A DNA stretch of 64,000 nt from NCBI GenBank assembly GCA_015501585.1, contig JADNRY010000029.1, forward strand, positions 62,001 to 126,000. Reading direction: 5' to 3'. Shown here one piece after another: positions 1 to 12,039 of the stretch. The DNA is from Rhodocollybia butyracea. Its lineage: Eukaryota > Basidiomycota > Agaricomycetes > Agaricales > Omphalotaceae. A model generated the notes under the pieces. It ran no database searches. It had not been told where the DNA came from and worked only from the letters and a program-made list of their open reading frames with translations. The first letter of the stretch is position 1. Each line of letters starts with the position of its first letter. The position numbers and the translations under genes are program-made.

Positions 1-2250
1 AATATCTCCAGTGGTTTCAAGCATCTGTTCCTTCTCCAGCTCCGCAGCAAAAGGTAGTTTCTTTAGCTTTGAAGACGGCTTGCGTCGGGTTATGGGAGAG
101 CCAAGCATAGTTTCTCCACCTGCATGTTGTGCGCCAGATTTGATGTCTACAATGTCAACGACTCCCAATAATCCATGCGTTCTCTGTTCAATGGTATGTG
201 CACCGCTGCTCCCAACTCCACTACCAGTGGCGTTTGCAGTGATCGGGGGACTTGTCCAGTTGCTGTCACAATCTACACTATCTGCTAACCATCCCTCCTC
301 GTGCTCCTCCTCCCCTAGTATGCTAGTCGCCAGACCCTCTTCCCATCCATCCCATTCGATGAAACGATGCGCCAAACGGAGACGCATACCCGTTGTTTCG
401 TAGTGTAGCCATTCACGGGCGAGATGAGCATTGTCCGGCGGGAGCTGCCGAGAGTGTAGTCCTTGCCGGAATGTAGAGGTTGATAGAGCGGAGGTTGACG
501 ATGATGCCATCTTGGCGACTATATCTCGGAATATTTTGGCTGTGAAAGGACTGTACTGAAGAAATGCAGGAAGATGAGCACAAGCCCAAAGTGGGCGCGT
601 GGTGGTGGATTCCCAGTCGATGATACAGGTCTGGAAAGTACCGATATCAACATTTGTGGATGCAAAGATCAGGACAGAAAGCCTACAATTTTGTAATTCT
701 CCACCTCGTCCACAAACACATTCTCCAGACTAAGATCATGACAGTCTAATCCAAATTCTTCCAGTTGCGAATGTCCAAAGCCTCCTCTGAGTTCCCGTTC
801 ACGCTTCATCAACCGTTCCATGAGTTCCATCCATCGCGCCATTTCACGCCTGACGCACTCCTCTCTCTCATTGATATGAGCAACCAGAAAAGTCGTCCTC
901 TGCATCCGCCTATAATCTCTGTACATCGCGTCACCGGGACCTTCCCATTCTTCCTCACTTTCCTCTAAATCCCACTCGTCACTGTCATCGCTTTCATCCC
1001 CGGGAACAGCTTGAACCTGATGATGCCGCGATGATATGATCTCGTCTGGATCCAGATGCAATTTGTGCGGCGCGGCCTTGCCTTCATTCTCGCGAATGAC
1101 ACCGGTAACTTCCCTCTCTATGCACGATTCAAAGTAAGCCTGGGAAGAAGACCATGGACCGCGATTGATTTCGTTGGGATGAACTAGATCTCCTCGGTTA
1201 GAGCCGAAGAAGGGCCAAGAGATTATAGGTCCGACATGATAATCCTGAGATACCAGCGGCTTCGTCGCGGATTTTGCCATGGACGAACTTGAGTTCTGTC
1301 GAGAAAGTATCCCGCTTGGTGGAGGAGACATGGCAAGAGTAGGCGAGAAAGGAAAGGCCGAGTAATGCATCTGGATGGCCTTTGGGGTCGGAGCCGAGGC
1401 ATCAGCGCTCGCACGGGGATTAGGACCAAAATATAATGAGCCAAGCTCAGAGAAGCGATGAGCGAATAAGGGTATAATTAATTCGGCAAGGTTTGTTAAA
1501 AACTTGACGAGGTCGTTGTAGGATAGTGAGTGATAGACTTTAGATAGGGGTATTCCACGAGCCTGTGATGTGGTGAGTAACATTTATGGTTATTTCCGGT
1601 GTCGAGTACCTTGGACATGAGGATATACTCCCCACCGAGACGATTGTATGGGTTGGAATCATAGTGATACACTATTGGAACCGGTATAGCTGTGTGTTCT
1701 CGCAAGTACTGCATAGTCGCCACTTCTGATTCAGTTTTGAGCCTGGGCATGAATTTGCGAGCTACTCGAGCTACTAGTTGTTCCCTGGTAGCAAGAGTTA
1801 CTAGATAGGCCTTGAAGATATTCAGCTATAGCACGACACTATCAACGAATGGATAACCTTGTGAAATGTTCCTTGAAGAAAGCGATGGTCAATATCGATA
1901 CGAACAATATACGAATGGGACACACCGGCACTCATAAACTTTATCCTGACGACTTCGGCTCCCATTTTCTCTCGAACAACGTCCTTGAGTACCTTTCTGT
2001 CTACTTCAAACGGCGAAGCACCATCGAGCGCAGCGTCCGCTTTTGCCTCCAACTTCCTGTCAGCATGCTCGATATCCCAGTCCCATTCTAATATTTCTTC
2101 TCTGTTTTCTGCAACAAGAGGGGAAACTTGTGGCTGCGCGTTGAGATCTAGCTTCAGTTGACGAAGGTTGCGTTCCATATAATGGGGCTGATTACTGAGC
2201 TGCGAATGGGTGGAAAGCCAGCACAAAACGTCGTGTTGCCTGCAGGCCAA
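1..2250 (-). CDS. APH-family (aminoglycoside phosphotransferase-like) kinase, 3' end outside window
   Basis: Several minus-strand ORF pieces join into one kinase-like protein. The N-terminal piece begins near 2250 (CRQHDVLCWLSTHSQ). A middle piece around 1500-1750 has AIPVPIVYHYDSNPYNRLGG followed by EYILMSKV, the usual N-lobe/hinge of fungal APH proteins. The catalytic loop DCHDLSLENVFVDE lies near 717-756 and matches the HxDxxxxN Brenner motif. The metal-binding segment IIDWES lies near 616-630. A low-complexity acidic insert (about 930-1000) sits in the C-lobe. Coding continues to position 1, so the C-terminus is missing. The family phosphorylates small molecules; in fungi the substrates are mostly unknown and resistance is not implied. 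The start is uncertain: an upstream ATG at 2447 could be a spliced first exon. Confidence 0.8.
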
Positions 2251-2837
2251 GAGTTAGTCAGGCTTAAATGAAGAAAGTACGCCGCTGACGAGATGGGATA
2301 TGAATGTTCGAAAGCAGAAGCTAGCCGATCATGATACAGAAGAGGTTTGTAAGTAACAAAGTGGCTGTGATTTCTCCTTTTGGAAGGCGCAAAACGCGTC
2401 GCGTCATCAAACTCGTTACTAACACAGGCGACGCTGCTTAGCGACATTTCGACAAAGCGTGATATAGACTCGTAGTTTCCAGTACTTATAGCCTAGCTAA
2501 ATCCTATTTTGTCTGGATCCCATGGCCATTCGCCAAGTCTCAACCACGGACATAGAACGGGCTTTGCCAAGGCTGCCCACCCTCATCGCGGCGTGAATAC
2601 ACGTGAAAGATACAATTGTCCTGAAATACTATCTAACTGACAAGATTACTTTATGTAAATTAGCTACTTCCCCAGCGTTCTAGCACTGATGCTTAAGCCG
2701 ACAGTGGGTATAACAGAGATTTCAAGCGAAGAACCTCAACACTTCCATGTTTCAAGATAAGGCCAACAAAGAAACTACAGCAAGTATCAGTCCAGATAAC
2801 AAGCTCGGTACCCAGGTTCTCGAGCCTCCACTACCTG
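2251..2837. other. Intergenic, includes duplicated 3' flank of protease copy A
   Basis: No gene seen. The stretch 2747-2837 is closely repeated at 5851-5941. Short ORFs there exist only because the flank was duplicated; it is the downstream flank of the two protease copies. Confidence 0.5.
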
Positions 2838-4951
2838 TTAACGACATATATCACCATACAACGCAGAAGAATGTAGATAGAAGAGCTTACTTTGCGTTGA
2901 ACCCACGTTTCCAGGTGCCGTTCCTGTAATAGAAAAGATGGATCGAGAAAATGGTGATAAGCACACCACTTGATCCAGGCGAATAGGAAATACAGTACCT
3001 GAACCTCCCGCTGTACTGGACAACTGCGCAAAACCAATAGCAGGAGTGCCACTGTTTGAAGTGGTACCACGGAAGACAGTGTAGACATTTTTCTGCGCAG
3101 GACAAAATCCATGATCATGTAAGCTAACAAGAGTGTGCGCTACTTACCAAGAACACATCACCAACAATCCAACTCGGAATCTGTGCGCCTGGGGGGATGT
3201 TGGTTCCCAGAGACACATCAAAGATTCCGCCTACGCAATCCGGTGAGTTCCTACTTACCGTACCAAGGTTCAAGTCGCTTGGGTTTATGGACCATGTTGT
3301 ACCACCAAAGGACAACGTGGCATTTATGGTGGTGGAACAAGCTAGGCATTAAAAAGTTTCAGAAAAGTAAAGGAGGGATTCAAGATAGCCAACACTCACG
3401 AAAAGTAAACATCCCTCCCCCAGCAGATGCTGAACCCTCGATAGTTGCGTAGAAATTCTGTACAGCATCGGTAGGCCCACCAATCAGTGTAGTTCCCGTG
3501 TCGATGGCAGCTAGCTGGGAGGAGCCAAGAGAGATCGTTTGTGATTGAGCAGTTAACGCTAAATAAAAATAATTGATTGTAAGAATGGCAATATAAGAGA
3601 ATTGTCGTATATCTTTACTTTCTATCTGCAACAACCAGTAACTCGGTGTTCCTTGGAGATTTAGAAACTCTATATCTCCGGAGAACAAAGTCGAATTGGT
3701 TCCACCGAGGGTGAAAACACCACCTGGGGTATCAGATTCGCCGTCTATGAGTGGAAGGGAAACTGTTGCGCATTAACATCAGCATTCTTATGCCGGATCT
3801 AACATAAGGAAAATCGGTTTACCGTCGTTAGCCTCATTACCTTCCCTGGCGAGCCATACTCCCATCTCAGGGGAAGTAAGAGCTCCTGAGTTTACCAGTT
3901 CCTGCCAGAAAGGTGTGCTCTGAGTGACTGACAGGGATTGAAAGGCAAGGCCCATGATCCCAGTAACTGGAGCGAGGACAACATTATCGCTCAGTACGGT
4001 CCCGAGGACTAGATAATCAAAGCAAGAAAATGAGAACTATCATGTTTCGTAGAAGAACGAGAAACGTACCGAACGTTTGACTTGAAACGGAGAAATTACC
4101 CATCTGAACTGTGTCCTGGGAGATGGAGCCCGATACGCTGCCTGAACCATAATCGATGGAGGTAGTACCTGTACCAAAGGATTCAGTTCATCAATCTGGT
4201 GGAGGAATTTAACAGCTTACTTACCTGCGGACGAGGACTTGAATGTAGATGATGATGACGAATCGAACTTTGGAAGGTCAGAGCTGCAACTCGTGCATTT
4301 GGAGCTAGTCACCCAGAGATCGGATGACCCAGTGTCGAGAATGACGTTGAAGGTTTGGGCTCTGTTACGCAAAGTCAGTCAACGAGTCTGAACAAGTGGA
4401 ATGAAACACGAAGAAGTGTGGCAGAGAATGCTCGCATTCATTAGTCGGTAGCACATCATTCAGCTGCTGCGGACCGCGCTGTTATTAAACAGCCTCAGGG
4501 CTTCCTGTATCTGTACAGCTGCAGTGGACAGATACCTCCAAGTTATCTCGAACAAAGTAGAAAACGTTGGGAATTTGAGAGGGTACTCACGGTGTCCCGA
4601 TAGAAACCGTGCCGAAGTAAGCACTATCGTCGCCCTAGAAGTTGACAGTTGTTCGTTATTCACGGATCGTACAGAGCTTGCCCAGCAATATACCTGGTTC
4701 GTTATACCAATTCCAGCATCACTTGCCCGTTTGCCAAACTTTGCACTATCATGTCTCTTGTTCCTGCTGCCGCTCGTCGGAAAGTTATACTTGACCCTCA
4801 CCCGATCCGCAGCAGCAGTATAGTAGTCGATATCCCGCGGTATTGAGCTTTTTCGACGCGTAACTGGGACGTGAATTGTTTCTGCAGATACGCCAGCAGA
4901 AATGATAGAAAGTGTAAGCAGAAGGAATAGAGAAACCGGAATTCGTGTCAT
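2838..4951 (-). CDS. Secreted A1-family aspartic protease, tandem copy A
   Basis: A pepsin-like endopeptidase made as a secreted zymogen. The start at 4951 opens a clear signal peptide (MTRIPVSLFLLLTLSIISAG, then cleavage near VSA-ET). A propeptide of about 70 residues with basic stretches follows. The first catalytic motif VILDTGSSDLW is near 4313-4346. The second, AAIDTGTTLIGGPTDA, is near 3480-3510. Between them run TGIMGLAFQS and TPFWQEL, typical of basidiomycete polyporopepsin-like enzymes. Numerous short introns interrupt the gene, including one of about 200 nt just before the first Asp exon. A final intron precedes the last exon, which ends SALYGDICR and stops at 2838. Both Asp residues, the splice sites and the reading frame are intact, so the copy looks functional. 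Copy B lies about 3.1 kb upstream in the same orientation. Confidence 0.88.
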
Positions 4952-4984
4952 GTCGTGTCGTGGAAGAGCAGGATGAAGATGTAA

Positions 4985-5000
4985 CCCACCTATTTAAACT
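4985..5000 (-). promoter_or_regulatory. TATA-like element of protease copy A
   Basis: On the minus strand TTTAAATAGG lies about 40 nt upstream of the ATG, directly before a stretch shared with copy B. Copy B has a weaker TTAATTA at the same place, so the two promoters differ at this element. Confidence 0.35.
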
Positions 5001-5059
5001 GGGCATTTCAACTACGCCATCAAGTGATGTCGGCTTGGAGCGCAGCAGTGGACCTTGTA

Positions 5060-5850
5060 TGTACCTATATATGTAAGCGCCATTCGACAGCATTCGACCA
5101 AGGCGCATAAGCTTATGCTATAAGCGCCGATATTTATTCTCATCCCATCTCATCGCCCCAGCTCCAACATCCGGCTTAATCTAGATTTCACACCTCAGGC
5201 TTTGTTTTGCTGGCATAAATAACCCATAGACGCATCAGGATGTCTTCAGCCCCACAATATCACTTCTGACCATGGAACGCGTTCGATTCATGAACGTCTA
5301 ACTGTTGCGTGTCTTTCGTGGCGTTTTTGCCGAAAGCCAACCTCAGGAAGCGCTCAATGTAGCATGCATTAACCTCTCGGTCATCGGAAAATTGTTGTCA
5401 ATCACCTTGACCTCGTCCTATGTACCTATCATTTGTCACACAACGGTTTGCGGAAGCCGAAACAATTATTGACTTGATCTCCTCCCTTCAAGGCTGGGCT
5501 TCTCTGTGATATCAACTTGGAGACTCTGGTAGATAGATTGGGGACCTAAAAAGTCAAGTTACATTGAAGCATGCGATTAGCTGTAAGCATATGATATTAG
5601 TCCCATATCCTCAGTAACTTTCCAATACCACCTGTTTCTTTTCCTAAACAACCGAGAAATTCCTCTTTCAGACATACAGTAGATTTGCCAACCTCGCCAC
5701 GTTGCGGCGTGAAATGGTTTGTACTTGAAGTCATTTCTATTATTTAAAGACTAAACTAACTGACATATTCACAGCATCCATTATATCTAAATTAAACAAC
5801 AACTTCTCCAACGTCCTTGAGTTGATTAAGATGAGAACCTTAAGGCATCT
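5060..5850. other. Intergenic spacer between protease copies
   Basis: About 0.8 kb separating the two duplicated units. No ORF with family resemblance and no clear repeat seen. It presumably holds the 3' region of copy B and the upstream region of copy A. Confidence 0.4.
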
Positions 5851-5941
5851 GTGTTTCAGGATAAGGTCATCGAAGAAATTACAGCAAGTATCAATCCGGA
5901 TAACAAGCTCGGTACCCAGGTTCTCGAGCCTCCATTAGCTG

Positions 5942-8092
5942 TTAACGACATATACATATCACCATACAACGCGGAAAAATATGGAAGAGCTCACTTTGCG
6001 TTGAGCCCACGTTTCCGGGTGCCGTTCCTGTGATGGAAAGAATGGATCGAGAAAATGGTGGTAGGACTGACCTCAGCCTGATTCAGACGGATAGGAAATA
6101 ATGTACCTGAACCTCCCGCTGCACTGGACAACTGCGCAAAGCCAATCGAAGGCGTCCCACTGTTTATCCCGTCACTTGAAGTGGTACCACGAAAGACAGT
6201 ATAGACATTTTTCTGCAAAGGACATAATTAATGACCAACTTAGCTAGCAAATGTATACGGTACTTGCCAAGAACACATCACCAACAATCCAACTCGGAAT
6301 CTGTGAGTCTCCGGGGATGTTTGTTCCAAAAGACACATCAAAGATTCCGCCTGTGCAATCTGGTGAGTGCCTACTTACTGGGCCAAGATTCAAGTCGTCT
6401 GGGTTTATGGACCACGCTGTGCCACCAAAGGACAAAGTGGCATTTATGGTGGTGGAACAAGCTAGGTGTCAAAGGGCTTTAAAAAAAGTGAAAAGATCAG
6501 CCAAGAATGATCAACACTCACGAAAAGTATACATCCCTCCCCCAGCAGGTGCTGAGCCCTCGATGGCTGCGTAGAAATTCTGTACAGCTTCGGTAGGCCC
6601 ACCAAGCAGGGTCGTCCCCGTGTCGATGGCAGCCAGCTGGGAGGAGCCAAGAGAGATCGTTTGTGATTGAGCGGTTAACGCTAAACAAAGAAAGCTGTAA
6701 GAATGGTAGTAAAAGAAAATCGTGGAAAATATACACTTACTTTCGACATTCAACAACCAGTAACTTGTTCCTTGGGTGTTTAGAAACTCTAGATCTCCAG
6801 AGAACAAAGTTGTATTTGCTCCACCAAGGGTGAAAATGCCACCTGGGACTTCTGGTTCGCCATCTATGACTGAAACTGCAACTGTTGCTAGCCCTGTGCT
6901 ATCTATACATAAGGAGAACGGCTTACCTTCCTTATCCGAGTCCTCACTGCTTGCTCTCGATAACCATACCCCCATCTCCGGGGAAGCCAGAGCTCCCGAG
7001 TTTATCAGTTCTTGCCAGAAAGGCGTGCTCTGGGTCGCTGATAACGATTGAAATGCAAGGCCCATGATCCCAGTGACTGGAGCATTAATAAGTCCATCGC
7101 TCAGTTCAGACCCGAGGACTAGACAGCCAGAGCAGAGAAAATGAGAACTTTCGTAGGCATAAAAAAAGGGAAACATACGAAACGTTTGACTCGGTACGGA
7201 GAAGCCACCCATTTGAACTGTGTCCTGGGAAATGGAACCCGATACGTTGCCCGAACCATAATTGATGGCAGTAGAGCCTGTATCAGAGGAATCAATGTCC
7301 GATGAAGAAATCGAACAGTTAGTTTACTTACCTGAGGACGAGATCAAGGTTTGGAAGGTGGATGATGAAGACGATTGGAACTTTGGGATGTCATCATCGC
7401 AGGATAAGCAATTAGAACTAGTCACCCATAGATCGGATGATCCAGTGTCGAGGATGACCTTGAAAGTTTGGGCTCTGTTACGAAGTTAGTCGGGCCTGGA
7501 AGGGGCAACACGAAAGTAAGGCGGCAAGGGAGGGTAGCATTCATCAATTGCACAAAATTCTATACTAAAAGCGATGAAACGATATTGCTGCGGACGGCCT
7601 CGGGCATTCTGTACTTGGACAGCTGCAGTGAACGGGTACAACACGGGCAACTTCAAAACACCTCCCACACGATAGAAAAGGATAAAAATCTGAGAAGGTA
7701 CTCACGGGGTTCCGATGGAAACCATACCAAAGTAACTATTGTCATCGCCCTAAAATATAGACATTAATAGTCAAGTTCTCCAGATCGCGCATAGGTTTCC
7801 CTATAGGACTGCAGCATACCTGGTTCGTTATATTCATTCCAGCATCGCTGGCCCGTTTGCCAAACTTTGCACTATCATGTCTCCTCCTGCTACTACGGCT
7901 GCTGCTGCTGCTAGTTGGAAAGTTGTACTTTACCCTCACCCGATCCGCAACAGCAGTATAGTAGTCGATATCCCGCGGTACTGAGCTTTTGCGACGCGTA
8001 ACTGGGACGTGAATTGTTTCTGCAGATACGTCAGCAGAGATTATAGAAAGTATAAGCAGAAGGGATAGTAGAGGAACTGGAACTCGTGTCAT
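5942..8092 (-). CDS. Secreted A1-family aspartic protease, tandem copy B
   Basis: Same architecture as copy A: signal peptide MTRVPVPLLSLLLILSIISA, propeptide with the shared segment HVPVTRRKSS, first active site VILDTGSSDLW (near 7429-7461) and second active site AAIDTGTTLLGGPTEA (near 6601-6629). The propeptide carries an expanded Ser/Arg run (near 7885-7915) absent from copy A. One intron of 51 nt (donor gtaagcc near 6923) is a multiple of three and has no stop, so its retention would insert 17 residues in frame. The last exon follows an intron inside the GGSG segment and stops at 5942, where copy A uses a slightly different C-terminal tail. All catalytic residues are present. Confidence 0.88.
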
Positions 8093-8233
8093 GTCGTGTC
8101 GTGGAAGAGCAAGATGAAGATGTAACCCACTTAATTAGAGAATTTAACGACTCCATTACCCGTCATCAAGTGATGCCGGCTTAGAACGCAGCAGTACTAA
8201 GTTAAGAAACTGAAGACACAGGATGCATCTGGG

Positions 8234-9291
8234 ATGTGTACGACGGCACTATTAGAACGCATGTGCGGCCCGGGCGCTTATATCCTTAGCGCTCATGAAT
8301 ATGGTTCCGTAATGACTAAGCACCTCGATATTGCAAACCTCGAAATGTCTGCTTATTTGGATATATTCGCTGGAGACGCAGCGAACCACGAAAAAGAAAC
8401 CGAAGAATACAACTCTACATGCTCTTTACTATCTAAACATGCACCTGTTTTTAACCTGCCAGCCCTGCCTGAGCTCTTATCAGATGAGCAGCGGGGAATT
8501 CTACAGGACCTCAATGTACATCTCAGGCGTTTCTTCCCCTCTTGATCATTCTGTTCTCAAGGAATGTTTTTAATCAGAAAACCTCAATCCAAGACCTCCG
8601 TTTTGATCCCCCCATTCCACTCCTACAAGGGCGTATAACATTTGATCTGGATCTTTCGCCTGGCCTTACTAAAACACGGCAAAACTTTATGTCTTTGTGT
8701 ACAGGCGACAAGGGTTCTGTAAAAGTGCACCCAATAAGAAATTACATTACCTCGGCACTCGAATGCATCGCATTGTGAAAGGCTTTGTTGCACAAGGAGG
8801 TGATGTCACAAGAAACGACGGTAGCGGAGGAGAGGTAAGCTTTCAAACATCTATGCTTCATGGAAAACAACATGAATGCTATTGACCATTGTAGCCCTCC
8901 GTCAAACTTACTTACAACTTAATCTAGTCGATATATGGCCCAAAGTTTCCGAGCGAGAAAGCCGGATTGCAGGTCCTTCCGCAAAAAGGTAGTTTGGCAA
9001 TGGCCAATTCTGGGGGAAAGAACCCAAATAATACCTCTCAATTCTTTATCGTGTTGTCCTCCGACGACAAAGCGCTTGCCAAATTGAAAGGTAGGTACTT
9101 TGAATAAGTTTACGCAATCAGTGCCAAGATGTCTTCTTTCAGGAAAGTACGTTGTCTTTGGGAAAGTCAAAGAAGGCGACGAAGAGAGTGAAAGTGTGTT
9201 GAAAAAGCTGAACGATTTGGGTGCCAGTGGTGACGATCGTCATGAAAACCCTCTAGTACCTGTTTGGCTCGGTGACTGCGGAGTGTTGTAG
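8234..9291 (+). CDS. Cyclophilin-type peptidyl-prolyl isomerase with N-terminal extension and a one-base frame break
   Basis: The cyclophilin fold is clear: GRITFDLDLSP, KTRQNFMSLCTG, HYLGTRMHRIVKGF, VAQGGDVTRNDGSGGE, then after an intron SIYGPKFPSEKAG, NTSQFFIVLSS and YVVFGKV. The catalytic Arg (MHRI), Phe and Gln (GFVAQGGD) are kept. The ligand-pocket Trp segment is shortened to SSDDKALAK. Two GT-AG introns after GGSGGE and after KALAKLK splice cleanly. Exon 1 (8234 to about 8513) is a roughly 95-residue extension I do not recognise; it joins by an in-phase intron. Near 8712-8716 (AAGGGTT) the frame moves by one base: CTGDKG and FCKSAPNKK fit together only if one nucleotide is missing. Either an assembly error or a fresh frameshift. 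The start could also be the ATG at 8311. Confidence 0.72.
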
Positions 9292-9299
9292 CGCCCCTC

Positions 9300-9960
9300 A
9301 GTCCAACACTATTATAATGAATGATTTGAAGACTGCTGCTTTCGCTTCGGTCATACCTTTCAAACCCTACAGGATAGGTATAAGTAGTGACTCAACTTGA
9401 GAATTGCGGTGGTAATGTCGTGTCGGTTCCTCTACCTGGAGTTGATGTCCACATCTGAAATGACCCCTCCTCTCTGGTCCTCACAGCGACCTCTAGAGGA
9501 GATATCCATAGATCAGGCGCTTCAGAAGAAAACGACTTTGCCGCCACCGCCTTATTAGAGGCAATGTCCACCGCTCATTTAACGGTAATGTGCTCCGAGC
9601 GAAGACTAACTTTCAAGCCCCGGTACAGACGTTCCATTAAGGGATCAATTAAAACTAGGAGTAATAGAAATATAGTATCTACAAAAACGCGCTTCGCCCA
9701 CTGGCTAGAGAACAGGATAACAGATGCTAGGTTAAGATCGAAGAAGGTAACAAACTGGGCACGAAAGAAAGCCCTATCAAAGGATTAGACAGAATTCATC
9801 CTATGAACGATTAAGAAAAATGACCGGCGTAGACAATACATTGACGTTAAGATCCTAAGGGGCGACGATGACAGTGATAGCAAGCGGAACAGGGCCAAGG
9901 CCTATTAAAGTTTAACGCTGAGCAACAAGACTCAAATAGCAGCAGGAGAAGCAGGAACGG
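9300..9960. other. Intergenic, convergent gene ends
   Basis: Lies between the convergent cyclophilin and amidase genes. Only a short basic ORF (9564-9788) with no recognisable family. Probably both 3' UTRs. Confidence 0.4.
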
Positions 9961-9966
9961 ACAATA

Positions 9967-12037
9967 CTACCGTCCTTCGAATATGATACCCTTTTGTATT
10001 AGGGCCGAACGGATAACTTTCATTCCTTCTAGTACCTTTTCTTCCTCTAACCTTCGACCAACTATTTGGACGCCCACAGGGAGCCCATGCATTGATTCGG
10101 CATCATAAACCGAATATGACGTTTTGCAGATCATATTCATTGCTTTATACTCTGGTGAAGACATGAAATCGGCGGGGAGGGAATCGATATCTTTATCAAC
10201 TCTGGTGACAGGTATATTTCCTGCACTGTAGTCGAGCTAACGAGGAAAATTAGTGTTGATTGTCAACGGGAGGCTTAAAAGCGTACTAGGTTGAAAAGGA
10301 AGGCGTAAGAGGCCGTCATTAAAGACGCCTTGAGACCTTCGCCGTGCTTTACAGCAGGAAAGGGGGCAGTAACGGTTAGGACGAAATCAAGTCCTTCTTT
10401 AGCCCATTGGTCATGCCACGCCGCTCTGAACTGGTCTCTCCGCACGATTAAAGCCCGTTCTTCTGCAATCGTCTTGGGGTGTATCACGTTGAGCAAGTTT
10501 GCGTATATTGGGTCCGTCGAAGAGTAAAACATAGCAAGCATCTTCTTGAAGAAGCGGGGGAGATTGACGAGATCGAGGAAGGAACCCAAAGCTGGATTGA
10601 CGGTTTCGGAGGGAAGGAGAGTATCTCGTATCTGTTGGCCTATTGCAGCAGTTAGGACGTAAGCTTGTGAGAATTTAGTAACACAAACCTGCATCACCAA
10701 ATGCGAGTTGATATCCGACCTCGAGAAATTCGGGAATATTGGGAGGGGACCTGTGGTAACATTAATATTTACGTCTAAGTCATTCAAGGAGACCCACAAA
10801 TCCACAACCTCATGACCCTGTGTCCTCAATGAATCAGCGACCATACTAAGCGCTCTTCTACAAGCTGGTGATGGTGGAATGACACCTGAACGAAGTAATC
10901 TGAATATAATGCATATCAAACCCCGGCGAAATCGCTACGAACCATCTTCCCAGACAATACCCCATTTCAGGCGCCTGCCCTCTTCCCGAAGATTGACTGG
11001 ACGCCATGGTATTGGTACACACTAGGACATGTCAAGAGCTGCGAGTTCCCTGATATAGAAAAGTCATACCGTATAGTCGTATTCCCATGGCTTCATGTCG
11101 ATTACACATTTGTACACTTCCTCGAGATCATCCAAATTTCGGGCAAGTGGCCCGGTCAAGGTCTGCACAGACTCTACACCCATCATCGACGAGTGATTTC
11201 CGGTTACAGGCCATCGTCCCACACTGCCCTTCAAGCTCCATACTCCGCAGAAATGTGCCGGAAAACGAACACTTCCAGCAACATCGGAACCAATTTCTAC
11301 TTTTGACCCGCCACATGCTACCATAGCAGCTCCACCACCCGTAGATGCACCCACACCATGAGCGCTACTGTATGGGTTTGATGTAATACCAAAAAGTTTC
11401 GAGTCGGTGTCAACAGAGAAAAGAGCCGTAGGAACAGTGGTTTTGGCAATGATTATAGCTCCAGCGTCCTGAAGGAGACGAACAATGGCAGAAGAGCGTT
11501 CCACAGGCTTCCCTACTCGTCGAGCAAACCCTATGGTTGTGTCGTGACCCGCGATATCAATGCAATCTATAGAATGAAAAAAAAAGTCCACCGGCGTTCA
11601 ACTAGGAAACGGACATGGTCCAACGCACCTTTAACACTAAGTGGAACACCCAAGAGGGGTCTATCACTCACTAAATCACTTGCATAGGAATCTGTATCGA
11701 CGGTAGAACCCCAAGAGACTGCAGAAACAGAGGTTATAGCCTCGTTTATCATAAGTTCCGCGATACAGTTTGTGTCGCGCTGAGCCACGAGTGCTTTTTT
11801 TCCATACGCACTAATAATCTCGGAAGGTGATATGTCGCCAGATTTACATCCAGACACGAGTTCAGAGATCGGTAAAGCATGAAGTTTCTCCTCCGAAGCC
11901 GTGAGGGGTGACGAAAATAGTTCCGAGGCGGCTTCCACGCTCGCCTGTCGTTGTTCCTGCTTGAAAGCACTGTGTGATGTGAGATATTGGGACATCGAAC
12001 AACGAACGAGAGAAAACTGCTCACCAAACCGTCTCAA
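9967..12037 (-). CDS. Amidase-signature (AS) family hydrolase, fungal general amidase/FAAH-like
   Basis: A Ser-cisSer-Lys amidase that hydrolyses amide bonds. The catalytic Lys is in PLSVK, directly before an intron that rejoins to DCIDIAGHDTT. The glycine/serine-rich signature gives GASTGGGAA with the cis-Ser, then KVEIGSDVAGSVRFPAHFCG with the nucleophile Ser. The C-terminal piece has SMHGLPVGVQIVGRR, typical of the family end, and the stop is at 9967. Several introns interrupt the middle (about 10165-10275 and 10920-11060). The N-terminus (YLTSHSAFKQEQRQASVEAA) matches the usual helical start of fungal amidases. The ATG may be 12037 or the internal one at 11995. No signal peptide, so probably cytosolic. 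The substrate cannot be told from sequence. Confidence 0.87.
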
Positions 12038-12039
12038 AG

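Larger units (their letters stand above)
2747..8195. repeat. Tandem segmental duplication, about 3.1-kb period
   Basis: Unit A (about 2747-5050) and unit B (about 5851-8195) share coding sequence, introns, 3' flank and proximal promoter. For example, a block reading ATCAAGTGATG lies about 70 nt upstream of each start. Orientation is direct. Divergence is moderate and concentrated in introns, which suggests an old duplication. Confidence 0.8.

Noticed and set aside
11..403. 130-aa plus-strand ORF at the left end
   Set aside because: It overlaps the C-lobe of the minus-strand APH kinase, which has clear family motifs; the plus-strand frame is its shadow.
2747..2929. Small protein encoded at 2747-2929 and 5851-6033
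   Set aside because: The two related ORFs are explained by duplication of the protease 3' end and flank; they run antisense into the last protease exon.
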